64,000 bases of DNA from Synaphobranchus kaupii (GCA_029718625.1 CM056389.1:22725381-22789380), one strand, 5' to 3'; shown: positions 1 to 11,035, counted from the first letter of the stretch. Notes: generated by a model not told the origin, from the sequence alone. Made by a program: numbers and translations.

Positions 1-75
1 CGAAATTCAGTAGCCACGCCCAGTGCGCCATACGCTACGCCATTGACTACGACGGCTCGCCAGAAAATAGAGCCC
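1..75. mobile_element. Right end of a Harbinger-like element, cut by window edge
   Basis: The first 75 bases end in GAAAATAGAGCCC followed by TAA. The same terminus (AAAATAGAGCCC then TTA) closes the complete element at 20333-21296, and the GC-rich stretch just inside it, with short CGCC/GCGC motifs, is also alike. A 3-bp TWA target duplication is usual for PIF/Harbinger elements. The left end lies outside the window, so the duplication cannot be checked. Confidence 0.5.
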
Positions 76-78
76 TAA

Positions 79-1837
79 GGGACAACAGAGTACACTGCCT
101 ACATTTTGTGTCATAGATCTTTAATACTTCTGCATATCACCCATAGAGTCTGCACAGTTGTGGACAAGGAGTCTATAATCCAGGAAATGTATAGTTTTAC
201 CTGTTTTAGATATGTAGTTCTCAGTATTGCATTGGAAACTAATGTATTTTCCCAAGATTTTTCCATTTGTGGCACTTTACTTTGACCTAAATTATGAAAA
301 TGAACTAATCTAAGTTATTATTGTAAATGGTAGAACTGTCTTTTCAACTGCAGAAGGGTTAAAAAAGGTAGTTAGGGCAACCCAGTTACCAGGGGCCCGT
401 TCCAAAAAGTGAGCTCAATCTCAAGTCAGTCTAAATGTAAACTTGAAGACTGACTTGAGTGAACCTGAAGAGTTAAGTTTGCTCAAAGATTTTGAGGAAA
501 CTGACTACCTCAAAAAAATATATATTTTATAAACTTAACGTTTAGCTCTCTGTGTACTCATCATAATTGAGTAGGCCAACTAATTTATTTTACTTATTTT
601 TACATTAATCAAATGGTATTTGTCAAGGATAGTTAACAACCAAAAAAGTTACCGTACTTCCACAGAGAATATAGGTCAGCACAAAGTAAAGGATTCAACG
701 ATAGTTTGACTTCAAAAATGATGGTATAATCACTGAAAATAACCCAGATAGACTGTCGTCCTATTTTATTTGCTTTGGGTGCACTGTGGAGTGTTTAAGT
801 GCGTTTGGTAGTGGATGCTAGCAGTTAGCTTAGAGTTGCGCTAGCATTAGCAATGTGTGTATGTCCAAAAGAAGGGGCAGCATGGAATTATCTGAAAATG
901 GTTTCCATCAATCAACTACATCATGGGTAAGTCGTAATTGAGACATTATGTCCAAAATTCCAAACTATCCCTTTAAGCTAATTCACCAAACGGTGAATTT
1001 TTCATAACCCTTTTTACTCATCTTTACCAGGGGTGCCAATAGTGGAGGGCACTATATATATAATTTGTATACAAGTAGTCTACAGTTTGCCTTGCATACT
1101 GTAAGCCTATACTGAATCTATTTAGAAAAGAAATGAAGACTCGAAGAAATGGAGATCACTCATTTAAAATTAAAATAAATTAAAAAATGGGAAAACTACT
1201 TGAGATAGCATTATCAGAGCACCAGTTAACCCTCATGTGGGGTTTGGGTCAAAATTAACCATCTTAAATTTTTACTGAAATAAAAATGAAGCAATTAATT
1301 ATTCTTTCAACTTGAAACTCCATGGCCTTGGCTTATTTTCTGTGAAGAACATGTTAAAGAACACATTTTAAGTGAGTACATATGCAACACCCCTCCTATC
1401 CACCCCGCCTGTACGTCGGTCTGGATCGGAGGCTCTGTTAAATGGCAAAATGCAATGTAAACTATGATCTCATCAAAACCTACTACGTAGGCAGGCTACC
1501 TGCCTGGGATTATCCAGGGTAATTGCGTATTTTAATTGATGTCCCAGAAGAATTTTCAAGTACACGCATTCCCCACACAACGGGAGATATATTCTGCAGT
1601 AATATAGAAGCACATTAGACTAACTGGTTTCCACAATGACAAATGCTGAGGAGAACTGGTGAGTAGCGTTTTCCTGCTGCGCTAGCTATACCAGCGCCTT
1701 TAATCGTTCCGTTTTTCGCGATTCATCGCGAAGGCTGCGAGTGCGCGCTTACCTTCGACATGTCCAATGTAGAATAGCGACAGCCATCACACCAAATACA
1801 ATATTCAAAGGGTATAGTGATACTACATAACGTAGAG
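79..1837 (+). repeat. OR tandem unit A, distal upstream flank
   Basis: No gene is seen. Bases 100-490 match 31610-32060 and 44390-44800, including 'CAGGAAATGTATAGTTTTAC' and the hairpin arms CTCAAGTCAGTCT/AGACTGACTTGAG. Bases 1150-1230 match 32570-32640. Bases 1430-1800 match 33740-34090 and 49220-49600. Bases 970-1042 are a terminal scrap of the Tc1/mariner-like palindromic element seen whole at 3373-4771. The stretch therefore belongs to the duplicated block that precedes each odorant receptor in this window. Confidence 0.7.
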
Positions 1838-2583
1838 CAGTGGTTCTCAACCCTGGTCCTGGAGTAGCTACCACTGTGTATGCTGGTTTTCGTTCCAACC
1901 ACAATTGCAACGCCAGAATTTTAACAAGCTGTTTTAATTAAAATCCCCATGTTCATCATGCATTTATATTGCAAACCATTAAGAGGTAACAACTGGGGTG
2001 AATAGGCTCCTAATTAGGTAATTGAACACAAGTTTAAGTTCCTTCATAATTATTTTCCTTAAACTTGTTAACACAATTCAGGTTTGGCTCGTTATATCAT
2101 TTGCTTTGCCTTTGAATTCTTCATTAATTTGCAAACGGTTAGTTTTAGTGGCCATGTGTCCACAATTTCACCAATTATGAGCCTATTGATTCACCTCAGT
2201 CTTTAATTTGATCAGTTAAAACAGTTTTTACCTCTTTTTAATTGTTTACAAAACAGCACAATGTGAATATTGGACTTGTATTCTTTTACATTACATTACA
2301 TTACAATCATTTGGCAGACGCTTTTATCCAAAGCGACGTACAATAAGTGCATATTGAAGGTCATTGACGCGACTACAAAGCAAATCCGACAAAGCACTGC
2401 TTTCTCACAGCGTATACGCTATCCCTAGTAATAAACATGAGAAGTACACACAGTCAGCTATACATTCTGAACTATTCTATTCTACTATTCTTCATGGCAT
2501 GCATAGCTATTGCTAATATAATGTGGCTTAAGAGGGTAAATAATCCCTCTAAAAAATAATAACAGCTAATATTTGTTTTACTT
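1838..2583 (+). mobile_element. hAT-like insertion with 8-bp TSD
   Basis: The left end reads CAGTGGTTCTCAACCCTGGTCC, a terminus typical of vertebrate hAT elements. It is preceded by ACGTAGAG at 1830-1837, and the same eight bases recur at 2584-2591. The interval is absent from the equivalent place in units B (34090) and C (49610). The right terminus is not a clear inverted copy of the left, and a LINE tail (2287-2478) sits inside, so the right end is probably decayed. No transposase frame remains. Confidence 0.5.
2287..2478 (-). mobile_element. 3' tail of L2-like LINE, 5'-truncated
   Basis: Read on the minus strand this is the last 190 bases of the LINE at 45683-48342: the CATAGCTGACTGTG segment, ACTAGGGATAGC, CAATATGCACTTA, then GTACGTCGCTTTGGATAAAAGCG and a (TGTAA)n tail, here seen as TTACATTACATTACATTACA. 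It is a dead-on-arrival copy carrying only 3' UTR. Confidence 0.8.
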
Positions 2584-2591
2584 ACGTAGAG

Positions 2592-3372
2592 CAAAGCCTA
2601 AAATATGACCCATTCAAGGTGGCCAACACCAGACTGAACGTATACGTGTGTTTTAAGTAAAATGTTTACGAAGTGATTGTAACATTGTGTGGTCCGGCGA
2701 TCGGTTTGCTTTTCACGAAAAGTGAAGGTTTTCTGGAAAACGTGCAGATATTATATATTTTTTTATTACTATTTGGGGCGGGGGAAGATAACGTATAGGA
2801 AAAACAAACAAAAAAGCGAACGAACCTTAGATGAAGCATTGTGCTCCGTCCTTTCCTTTAGGTTCTTGGTCACATATTAACTGTGCCTCGATTTAGCCGA
2901 CTGAAAGCATTGTGTCTTACAGGCGCTGTCATTTTGGAAACAATTCAAGAGCGATTTTCGGAAGAAGAGACGGTGTACCCAAAGACGCATGCGTGACATC
3001 AGCTCCACGGTTTGGTTCTCTTTTTTGAGTGGTTAATTCGCTCTTTATCAAAACTAACTACTACGGCATTTGTTTTAATCCTTTATAAATGCTGTATTTG
3101 CCTTTAGACAGTATAAAATATTTTACACTCATAGTTCTATGATTATTTGTCAGGAAGGCTACTTCTGACCTTTTTATAAACTTTCAAGTTATTAAAAATA
3201 TATGATTCAATTAGTTTTGTATACCCTGGATAGCTAACAATAAGCGGATTGAACGGTCGGCTCTAACATCAAAACCAATGACCGTGTTTAATTAGAATGG
3301 ACGCAGTTCTAATAATAGGGGTGTTGTTGTTGAGGCCTAGTGGTTTATATATATTTATATATTTTGGTTATA
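2592..3372 (+). repeat. OR tandem unit A, middle upstream flank
   Basis: This stretch aligns with 34120-34680 and 49630-50040, including the block ending GGTTTGGTTCTCTTTTTT and the later GGACGCAGTTATAATAAT-type segment. The small open frame near 2689 is not conserved among units. It ends at the TA into which the palindromic Tc1/mariner-like element inserted. Confidence 0.6.
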
Positions 3373-4771
3373 CAGTTGAGGACAAAATTATTGGCCCCCC
3401 CTGTAAAGATGAGCAAAAAGGGTTATAAAAAATTCACCGTTTGGTGAATTAGCTTAATCTCACACTGAAAAAACAAGAAGAATCCAACCTTTAATTGACG
3501 TTAATTTATTATGAGAAAAAAAAATCCCTCATCAAGAAATAATTATTTTTAACAAAACCACATTGGCCACAATTATTGCCCCCCCTGCATTTATATATAG
3601 AATAAAGTAATAATTTTTAATATTTGGTCACATATCCTTTGCATGCCATGACTTCCTGCTGTCTGTGACCCAACAACATCAAAAGACTCTTGATATCTTA
3701 TTTTCTGGTACTCTTACAAGCAATACTATAACATCTCTGCATTTAAATGGATCTCTATGGGAATTGGGGGGTGGGACTAGATTTAGCTGTAAATTATGCT
3801 GGAACAGTATGGAACACATGGTTGGCTAAATGGCTGTAAGTCATCAAGGGTCTGACGTATCAAACAAGCTTTAAACCATCACTCTGTTGCCAGATATGCA
3901 GTAGATATGGATGAATAACTTGAAGGGTTTCTTCTCCTGACTTATTTTTCCATAGAGTTCAATAGGAAAATTTGTCAGGAGAAACAACCCTTAAAGTGAT
4001 CCATCCATATCTACTGCATATCTGGCAGCAGAGTGATTGTTTAAGGCTTGTTTGATACCTCAGACCCTTGTTGACTTACAGCCATTTTACCAACCATGTA
4101 TTCCATACTGTTCCAGCATAATTTACAGCTAAATCTAGTCCCACCCCCCAATTCCCATAGAGATCCATTCAAATGCAGAGATGTTATAGTATCGCTTGTA
4201 AGAGTACCAGGAAATAAGATATCAAGAGTCTTTTGATGTTGTTGGGTCACAGACATCAGGAAGTCATGGCATGCAAAGGATATGTGACCAAATATTAAAA
4301 ATTATTACTTTATTCTATATATAAATGCAGGGGGGCCAATAATTGTGGCCAATGTGGCTAAATCTAGTCCCACCCCCCAATTCCCATAGAGATCCATTCA
4401 AATGCAGAGATGTTATAGTATCGCTTGTAAGAGTACCAGGAAATAAGATATCAAGAGTCTTTTGATGTTGTTGGGTCACAGACATCAGGAAGTCATGGCA
4501 TGCAAAGGATATGTGACCAAATATTAAAAATTATTACTTTATTCTATATATAAATGCAGGGGGGCCAATAATTGTGGCCAATGTGGTTTTGTTAAAAATA
4601 ATTATTTCATGATGAGGGATTTTTTTTTCTCATAATAAATTAACGTCAATTAAAGGTTGGATTCTTATTGTTTTTTCAGTGTGAGATTAAGCTAATTCAC
4701 CAAACGGTGAATTTTTTATAACCCTTTTTGCTCATCTTTACAGGGGGGGCCAATAATTTTGTCCTCAACTG
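3373..4771. mobile_element. Palindromic Tc1/mariner-like MITE
   Basis: The ends are CAGTTGAGGACAAAATTATT and its inverse complement AATAATTTTGTCCTCAACTG, each flanked by TA (3371-3372 and 4772-4773), the target choice of Tc1/mariner elements. The whole element folds into one hairpin. The left arm runs from 3373 to about 3955 and the right arm from about 3962 to 4771, with the centre around GACTTATTTTTCC...GGAAAATTTGTC. The right arm is longer because it holds an internal 229-bp duplication. There is no transposase, so it is non-autonomous. A second copy is split across 38172-38565 and 43990-44230. Confidence 0.85.
4131..4586. repeat. 229-bp direct duplication in the palindrome arm
   Basis: AAATCTAGTCCCACCCCCCA begins at 4131 and again at 4360, and the two copies appear identical through the AATTGTGGCCAATGTGG end. 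It is a recent tandem duplication confined to the right arm. The left arm has only one copy, so this part of the hairpin is unpaired. Confidence 0.85.
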
Positions 4772-4773
4772 TA

Positions 4774-5315
4774 TATTCGTAAATTCCGATATAACACGAT
4801 GATGAAATCAATGTGCGCACTGCTCAAAAATGTCAATGAGTGACAAATATATTTGGGTCGTTTCAATTAAAAGACGAATTTCTCCAACACAAGGGTTTCT
4901 CAATGTATTGGTTGAGTTTAGCTGAACAGTTTAAAAAGTATGTTTTAGTTATGCGAGTTATAGGAGTAAAATATTTGAATTATAAAATGGATATGCGTTT
5001 CACTCTTTAACGTGCCACAAATATGTCGAGTTGTAAAGCCCAGGGGTTAGAAAGTAAAAGTCCTGCCATATGTTTCCTCCACGCATGAACTCTGATTTCA
5101 CCAACTAGTTCTACCTCTGGGGTGAAGAATTGTGCTGCTTAGCAAATCCAGGTTATTGGAACAAAATACTGGGGAGGACTTTTACTTTCTGCACCTGGAT
5201 TTTACACCATTCTCATGCTGATGTTAAACATTCCATAGATTAACACAGAAAAGTTGCAAAATGTATTAGCCTATCAAGCTCTAAAAGTAAAAGTGTAGTC
5301 CAACCTACATACCTC
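4774..5315 (+). repeat. OR tandem unit A, proximal upstream flank
   Basis: The stretch aligns with 34680-35240 and 50660-51060, including TCAATGAGTGACAAAT, GGGTCGTTTCAATTAAAA and the GACTTTTACTTTCTGCACC segment. No open frame is shared. In unit A it ends at a fish repeat (AATTCCAAAAAAGTTGGGACA). Confidence 0.65.
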
Positions 5316-5487
5316 AATTCCAAAAAAGTTGGGACAGTTTGTAAAATGCACATAAAAGCAGAAAGCAGTGATTTGTAAATTATCTTTTACATATAGTTAA
5401 TTGAAAACAGTATAAAGAAAAGATATTTAATGTTTTACCTTATCAACTTTGTAAATATACGCAAATTCCGAATTTGATGCCTGCAAC
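5316..5487 (+). repeat. Interspersed fish repeat, left half
   Basis: It starts with CAATTCCAAAAAAGTTGGGACA and continues through AAAAGCAGAAAGCAGTGATTTG to TTTGATGCCTGCAAC. The matching right half, CACATTCCAAAAAAGTTGGGACAGGGG..., resumes at 9708 after the LTR-type insertion. Another fragment lies at 18897-19000. The class is uncertain, probably a DNA-transposon-derived repeat. Confidence 0.6.
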
Positions 5488-5615
5488 TGTAGTGGGGGCG
5501 TGACGTGTGAGGTTGGAGGGACCAAACGCAGCAAGGGGATTCATTAAGCTTAATTAAAAGCCACTGAGACGGAGAGACCACGTATATAAGGAAATATAAA
5601 GATTAACGCAAATGA

Positions 5616-6809
5616 CCCGAATCAGAGCCCTGTTCCCTGTACACTGTCCCCTGTCCACTCAGACCCCTGTCTACTATGTGCCCTGTCCCCTCACATTGCA
5701 AGCAGTGTGCGAAAGAAATCTCGCAAAACTCCTTCCAAACTAAGATCTTTTTAAAAAAAAAAATTTTAATTGAGAATATCAATCAGTTAACATATGACAA
5801 TTGTTACAAAGTGTGGACTATGAATTAAGATAGAATTAACAAAATAAAAAAGAGTATTTCGCAATATGACCCACTCTTGTACCATATATATGCACATACG
5901 CTCTACGTCTTTTACGTTTTTACTTCCGAGTTACTTACTGAAATTGTCGGGTGAGTGCACAGTTCTGCAGATGAGTGTGCTCCTGAATTCCCTCAACAAA
6001 ACCCCGGAAATAAGGGGTTTATCCTGGTATTTTAAGTGCCCCCATTTGTGAGAAAAAGTCGCCCACTCAAAAGCTTTTTGACGAAGTGGACTCAAATATG
6101 CGTACTCAAAAGGGTGTTGGGCTCAGAACCCTATCTACTGTGCCCTGTCTCCTGCGAAGAGTGCACTGGCAGAAGTGTGCCTTTTAATGTGCACTGTTTA
6201 GCAGGACGCAAAAAATATCCGCTATACTATTTCCAAACCATACTATGGAAGTGTCGTAAGCAGGTCATAAGACGTCCCACCAGTGTTGCCATGTCCGCGG
6301 TTTTACAGCTAAATTGGGATACTTTCAAAGTGCAGTCACGGGTAAAAATTAAAAGTCGCAAAGCACGCACTTATTTTAGTAGTAAAAACATGATGATTTC
6401 GATTTAAAATACTGTTTCGGTTAAAAATAGCCTATAAATTGGCTAGTTTTGAGTCGCCATTTGGCTGGAGAGTCTTACAAGATCTGGCAACCCAGCGCCC
6501 CACTCTTGCGCTGCCATGTCACATGTTGTTTTTATTGTATTTGATGGATAACGTCAGCGAAGCTGCGCCTCATTTTTCAAAAACGAAACTTCACGTCATA
6601 TTCATGTGACCAAAATGTTTGTGTACTTCTTGAAAAGTGTGCTCCCGAATGTAGGCTACTCAGCGAAACCCCGGAAGTAAGTGTGTCATCCTGGTGTTTG
6701 AAGTATACTGCAATTTGAAAAAAATTTGCGTACTCTACAACTTTCTCGCCCTATCTACTCACCAAGGCTACTCAACAGTGTGGAAGAATGCTGATTCGGA
6801 CACGGCCCT
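5616..6809. mobile_element. Nested MITE with GTGTCCGAAT-type ends
   Basis: This is related to the complete element at 21546-22093: shared segments include GAGCCCT(G/A)T near the left end, the AAAAATATCC...TACTATT...CCATACTATGGAAGTGTCG block, and the right end GCTGATTCGGACACGGCCC. The left inverted end is partly lost (CCCGAATCAGAGCCCTG). The small open frames near 5866 and 6036 lie inside it and are not genes. Confidence 0.55.
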
Positions 6810-6904
6810 AGTTCCTACTCTCACTGGAGGGAAATACGGGAACTAGGAAAAAAGGGGCGTAACCAAAAACGACCCGTATAACCGGGCGACGTCACACGAA
6901 AGCA

Positions 6905-7525
6905 AAGAGTTTCGAGCTCGGGAAACACAACGAGCTAAAAAAAAAACACTGAATACTCAAACGTATACAAAACAGTGAACAAACGAAATGCTAACGTGAA
7001 ATGAGAGGAAATGCCTCGTAGTTAACAAACAAAGAAACCTAAAACAGAGCTAATCAAAAAGGGAGAACGCGACAAGCGAAAAATTATTCCCTAGCTCTAA
7101 ACGGAGCGGACTGCTTGCTGCAAGAATATAAAGAAAGCAGTCTCCGTGTCCTAACCTACCGGCAGAATGCCACACGCAAGACATGCGAACACTAAATTCC
7201 ATATCTCAAAAAAAAAAAACGGGTGAACGGCACACGAGAGCAACGAATCTCAAGCTCGGTAAACACAACGAGCTGAACAAACACTGAATACCTTACAGTA
7301 TAAAAAAAAACAGTGAACGAGAGATGCTAACGTGAAATGAGAGGAAATGCCTCGTAGGTAACAAACAAAGGAACCTAAATTAGAGCTAATCAAAAGGGAG
7401 AACGCGACAAGCGAAAAATAATTCCCTAGCTCTAAACGGAGCGAACTGCTTGCTGCAGGAATATAAAGAAAATCAGTTTCCGTGTCCTAACCTACTGGCA
7501 GAGTGCCAAACGCAAGACATGCGAC
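6905..7525. repeat. 336-bp tandem duplication inside LTR family A
   Basis: Two adjacent, slightly diverged copies are present. ATGCTAACGTGAAATGAGAG occurs at about 6988 and again at about 7324. Both copies run from the CTCGG(G/T)AAACACAACGAGCT motif to ACGCAAGACATGCGA. No coding potential is shared. Confidence 0.75.
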
Positions 7526-7539
7526 AAATAATGGCCCTT

Positions 7540-8600
7540 GATTTCAATAAAGGGAAACAGCAACGAGAAGGCGGAAGGATGTCGGGTAAATAAATCAACT
7601 TCACCAGTCCAGGCCAAATATGGATCGCTTCAGGTATTCACCCTTCATTTTAAGTCCAAATGATCTTAACTCCTTTGAAATAACACGGTCTTTCAGAGTC
7701 TGATGCAAATAGGATTTATTGTATATAATTCAAAAGAACTACATGCAGTAACCCAGGCTGATCTGCGCAGATAAAACATGCATTCATATATCATCTTCCA
7801 TTCAGTGGGCCTATCAGAAGCAACCTGACAGGCACACCCTTTCCCGTCAGTTACTGTCTAAGTCTCTTCTGTGTCAAATGAGTAATCGATGCATGAATGC
7901 GGTATAAGAGGTCTAGTCTACGTCTTCCAGTGTGTCCCAGTATGGTCCAGTGTGGTAAGGTCGGTCACCCAGGTATCGCAGGTCTGGTCTCATCTACTTC
8001 TGACGTGATCTTTACAGCTATCCCTTATATCCTTTTTCATAGTTCCACCCTTTGTGGGGCTTCGGAACCATCTCCTCCCATGACCTGCCCCTAATTTTTT
8101 AATTAACAAGGCCCATACTTTTTACACCATTATTTATGGCTCCTAGAGTCCATGTCTTTACACTATTATTTATGACTTCCTCGCACTCATATTTTTAAAA
8201 AGATAAGATGGGATTACATTCTATTACCACTAGTCTGTGCGCTTGGTTCAATTTTGCACCTGCATCGATACCCCTCTAACAGTCCCACTCCACTGTTGAT
8301 TACTGTTTACACTATACATACTTTTGATATACTTATATATTGATTATACATTATGTGCCTAAGTATATATTTTGTGCACAGTATACATACAACTTGGTTT
8401 TACCTTTTGATCATATGGCTTATAGACTGATTATTGCTTACATTATGATTATGAAATAACATAATGGTCCTTTTGGGCCTCCGGGAGTCCTGGAGTTTCC
8501 CTCGCATCCCCTGGCCTCCCACAGCTCCGATCAAGGTTTTATGGCATTCTTCCGAGCTTATACTGCTGTTTGGTTTTACACGAGTGTTCTGGGGATTTTT
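7540..8600. other. Unrecognised AT-rich sequence inside LTR family A
   Basis: This stretch is absent from family A copy 2, so it is probably another insertion, but no terminal repeats or target duplication could be fixed by eye. The short open frames at 7897, 8400 and 8464 overlap on both strands and resemble no known protein. Confidence 0.3.
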
Positions 8601-9707
8601 CTCACACAAGAAACAGAGATCTAACGTTCCATGGCTACTTTCATAGGCTCGCAGTCACATGCAGAAAACAAAGGGGGTAAACGCCCGATCTCCCAGGAGA
8701 GAGAAACATTTTACAGGCGAGCCAACGGTAAACCGCCATCCCATACCTTTACTAGCAAAATGACTAACGCAAGCTTAGTAGAAAATACACGCCCTAGCCT
8801 CTCAGTAAAGGGGAATGTAACGAGGAGGCGAAAGGAACAGAGATCCAACGTTCCAAGACTACCTCCACAGACTCGCAGTCACACGCACAAATGTCAACAA
8901 AATTGCCCAAACTCTATGAGGAGAGAGGTACCGAAGGACGAACAGAACTACAGTTCCGAACAAAATCGCCCAGTCTCCATGCACGGAGACAGGTACCGAA
9001 GGACGAAACAGAACAGCTGTTCCGGACATTTACCAGCTCTATGACTAACGCAAGTCTAGTAGAAAATACACGCCCTGTCTCTCAGTATAATTAAAAAAAC
9101 CTGACTCACAAAGGGAAAACGTAATCCATGAGAAGGAGACAAAACAGGGAACAAACGTACCAAAGCTACTAACCGGCTCACTGTAACACGCAAATGAGTA
9201 GAAGCACAAACGCCTGGTTTCACACAAAGAAAACCAAACAAGGTGAAATGGAACAAAGAACTGCTACCCTATACTTCTACGAGATAAGTAACTAAGTAAA
9301 AGTGTGAAAGCCCGATCTCCCAGGAGAGAGAAACATTTTACAGGCGAATAGAGCAGAGATCTGCGGTCCCATACTTCTACGAGCTCAGTAACTAAAGAGT
9401 CAGAAATAATAAACGCCCAGCCTCGGTAACGAGGAGCGTAAGAACAGGCGAGTAGCATAATGGCACAAAAACACACACCCAACAAACACAGTGCAAAACG
9501 CAAAATAATACAAAACAATATTGAAGCCCCGGAAGTAGGAAACAGGGGCTTTTGTAGCTCTCAGGCAACCACGCACACGTGTGGACGCTGATGAGAGAAC
9601 TCCGCGAAAGAGAAGAGGCGGAGCAAAACTCCACTAAAAGAACAGCGCCCACGTGTGGCGACCGAGGAAAACGACCGCATGGGAAAAAGGCGTCGAAAAC
9701 CATAACA

Positions 9708-9880
9708 GCAACACATTCCAAAAAAGTTGGGACAGGGGCAAAAAAAAAAGACTAAGAAGTCAAAAAAACAACTGTTTGGAACATTCCACAGGTAAACAGG
9801 TGATGCTATCATGACTGGGTATAAAAGCATATCAATATTTTGATATCATTTTATACTCAGTCATGTAGCATCACCTGTTC
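9708..9880 (+). repeat. Interspersed fish repeat, right half, with hairpin
   Basis: It begins with the GCAAC target duplicate and continues ACATTCCAAAAAAGTTGGGACAGGGG, completing the repeat begun at 5316. Bases 9810-9866 form a hairpin: CATGACTGGGTATAAAA pairs with TTTTATACTCAGTCATG across a short AT loop. Confidence 0.6.
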
Positions 9881-9886
9881 ACATCT

Positions 9887-9985
9887 TGAACTGCTTCACA
9901 GCTGTATAAATATATTGTATGAAGAAATGTAACCTCCCTAAGTATGGATAAGAGCACCTGATAAGTGTCAAAATGTTTTATTTGC
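9887..9985 (+). repeat. tRNA-SINE remnant upstream of OR1
   Basis: The segment CTTGAACTGCTTCA...AAGTATGGATAAGAGCACCTG is the 3' part of the SINE remnant that is more complete before OR2 (35312-35505) and OR3 (54144-54333). The tRNA-like head is lost here. Its presence in all three units shows that the insertion predates the OR duplications. Confidence 0.6.
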
Positions 9986-9989
9986 TAGC

Positions 9990-10062
9990 AATTAATCCAT
10001 TTCTCTCACAGGGCCCAGAGGAAAAGAAGTCACGTGGAGGTACTGAACGCCGCACACGTGCA
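9990..10062 (+). promoter_or_regulatory. Splice acceptor and 51-nt leader of OR1
   Basis: A pyrimidine-rich tract ends in TTCTCTCACAG (AG at 10010-10011), exactly 51 nt before the ATG at 10063. The same spacing occurs at OR2 and OR3, and the 51 bases are well conserved (…CCGCACACGTGCA before ATG). Fish OR transcripts commonly have an upstream noncoding exon spliced just before the coding exon. Confidence 0.6.
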
Positions 10063-11035
10063 ATGGGAGTTTGCGCCACTTCGGTCAACAACTCCATCAT
10101 TAGACCAGTGGGATTTTATGTGATTGGATTTGCACATTTAAAATTTGCTGATTTATATAAAATTTTCCTCTGCTTCATTTATTTTGTAACGATTTTGTTC
10201 AACTCACTTATCATTTGCATTATATGGATAGATCATCGCCTACACACTCCAAAGTACATTGCGGTGGCTAATTTAGGGGTTGTAGACTTGGTGTGCAGTA
10301 CAACCTTTATTCCGAGTGTGATCAAGACGTTCCTCATGAAAGACACCTTCATGTCCTACAACGCATGTTTCATATAGATGTTTTTTTATTACTGTTTTCT
10401 ATCACTGCAGTCATTTTCCCTCGGCGTACTTGCCTACGACAGGTTAATTGCGATATGTTTCCCACTGAGGCATAATTCTATCAACACTCCCACAAGCAGG
10501 TTCAGTATTTTAGCGCTTGTGTGGTTGCTTTGTGTATGTTTCAACGTGTTCTCGATTGTGATCATGACAAAACTGTCTTTTTGTGATTTGCTCACTGTGT
10601 ACAACTTTTTCTGTGAGTACGCAGCCGTGCTCAGTCTATCCTGCAATGATAACACACTGCAGTGGACAACGCTCTGCTCTGAGTATGCTGATTCTGTTTG
10701 GGCCCCTTTGTGTAATTGTCATGTCGTACGCCTGTATTTTGAGAGCCGTTTTCAGAATGAAGAATGTGGAGAGCAGGTACAAAGCACTTGCCACGTGCTC
10801 AGAACATCTCATCTTAGTGGCGATTTACTATGTGCCGATCATAACGCTGTACATCACTGAACTTTTCTTATTCCTCGTCGATCCAAACGTCAAAATGCTG
10901 GGCTTGTCATTAGCCTCATGCATCCCATCCTGACTGAACCCCATTGTGTATTCCCTGGCAACCAAAGAAATCAAGAACGGAATACTGGCCCTGCTCCAGA
11001 AAATTAAGGTAGCAGCGTGGGCAGGAGAGTTGTAG
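10063..11035 (+). pseudogene. Odorant receptor pseudogene (OR1)
   Basis: This is the third member of the OR family in the window. It starts MGVCATSVNNS, matching the start of both intact paralogues. The transmembrane segments, [25 protein letters not shown] and [11 protein letters not shown] are all present, but three lesions break the frame. A CAG codon of the paralogues is TAG at 10375-10377, in the second-third transmembrane region. A 2-bp loss near 10665, after the LQW triplet, shifts the frame. TGT has become TGA at 10931-10933, just before NPIVYS. The last codons also differ, ending AWAGEL at the stop 11033-11035 instead of AWAG. The lesions are far apart and each alone would abolish a working receptor. 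The rest is still clearly alignable, so loss of function is fairly recent. Confidence 0.93.

Larger units (their letters stand above)
1645..2935 (+). other. Candidate upstream exon pair, unit A copy
   Basis: A donor-like GAGAACTG|GTGAGT (GT at 1659) and an acceptor-like TTGTGTCTTACAG (AG at 2921-2922) occur at the same relative places as in units B and C, although here a hAT-like insertion separates them by more than 1.2 kb. The downstream 'exon' (GCGCTGTCATTTTGGAAAC...) has a length change relative to unit C, so it is not held as coding sequence. It may be a 5' untranslated exon of the OR gene or a fossil of an older element. Confidence 0.3.
5488..9707. mobile_element. LTR-type insertion, family A copy 1
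   Basis: The element starts TGTAGTGGGGGCGTGACGTG and ends CCATAACA, with GCAAC directly repeated at 5483-5487 and 9708-9712. TG...CA ends with a 5-bp duplication fit an LTR retrotransposon solo LTR or LTR-only remnant. The start matches family A copy 2 (39439) over about 60 bases. It is swollen to 4.2 kb by a nested MITE (5616-6809), a 336-bp tandem duplication, and internal motifs such as CGAAGGACGAACAGAACTAC and ACACGCCCTAGCCTCTCAG that recur at 39-43 kb and 63.7 kb. No gag, protease or polymerase frame is found. Confidence 0.65.

Noticed and set aside
4041..4256. Minus-strand frame of 71 codons in unit A
   Set aside because: It lies within the arm of the palindromic Tc1/mariner-like MITE, has a mirror frame in the other arm, and resembles no protein.
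9264..9830. Several overlapping minus-strand frames rich in Cys, Phe and Leu
   Set aside because: They lie inside LTR family A and its flank, overlap each other in different frames, and are not shared with family A copy 2.
10063..11035. OR1 as a functional gene with an intron or sequencing error
   Set aside because: Two nonsense codons and one 2-bp frameshift lie at separate places with no splice sites to remove them.
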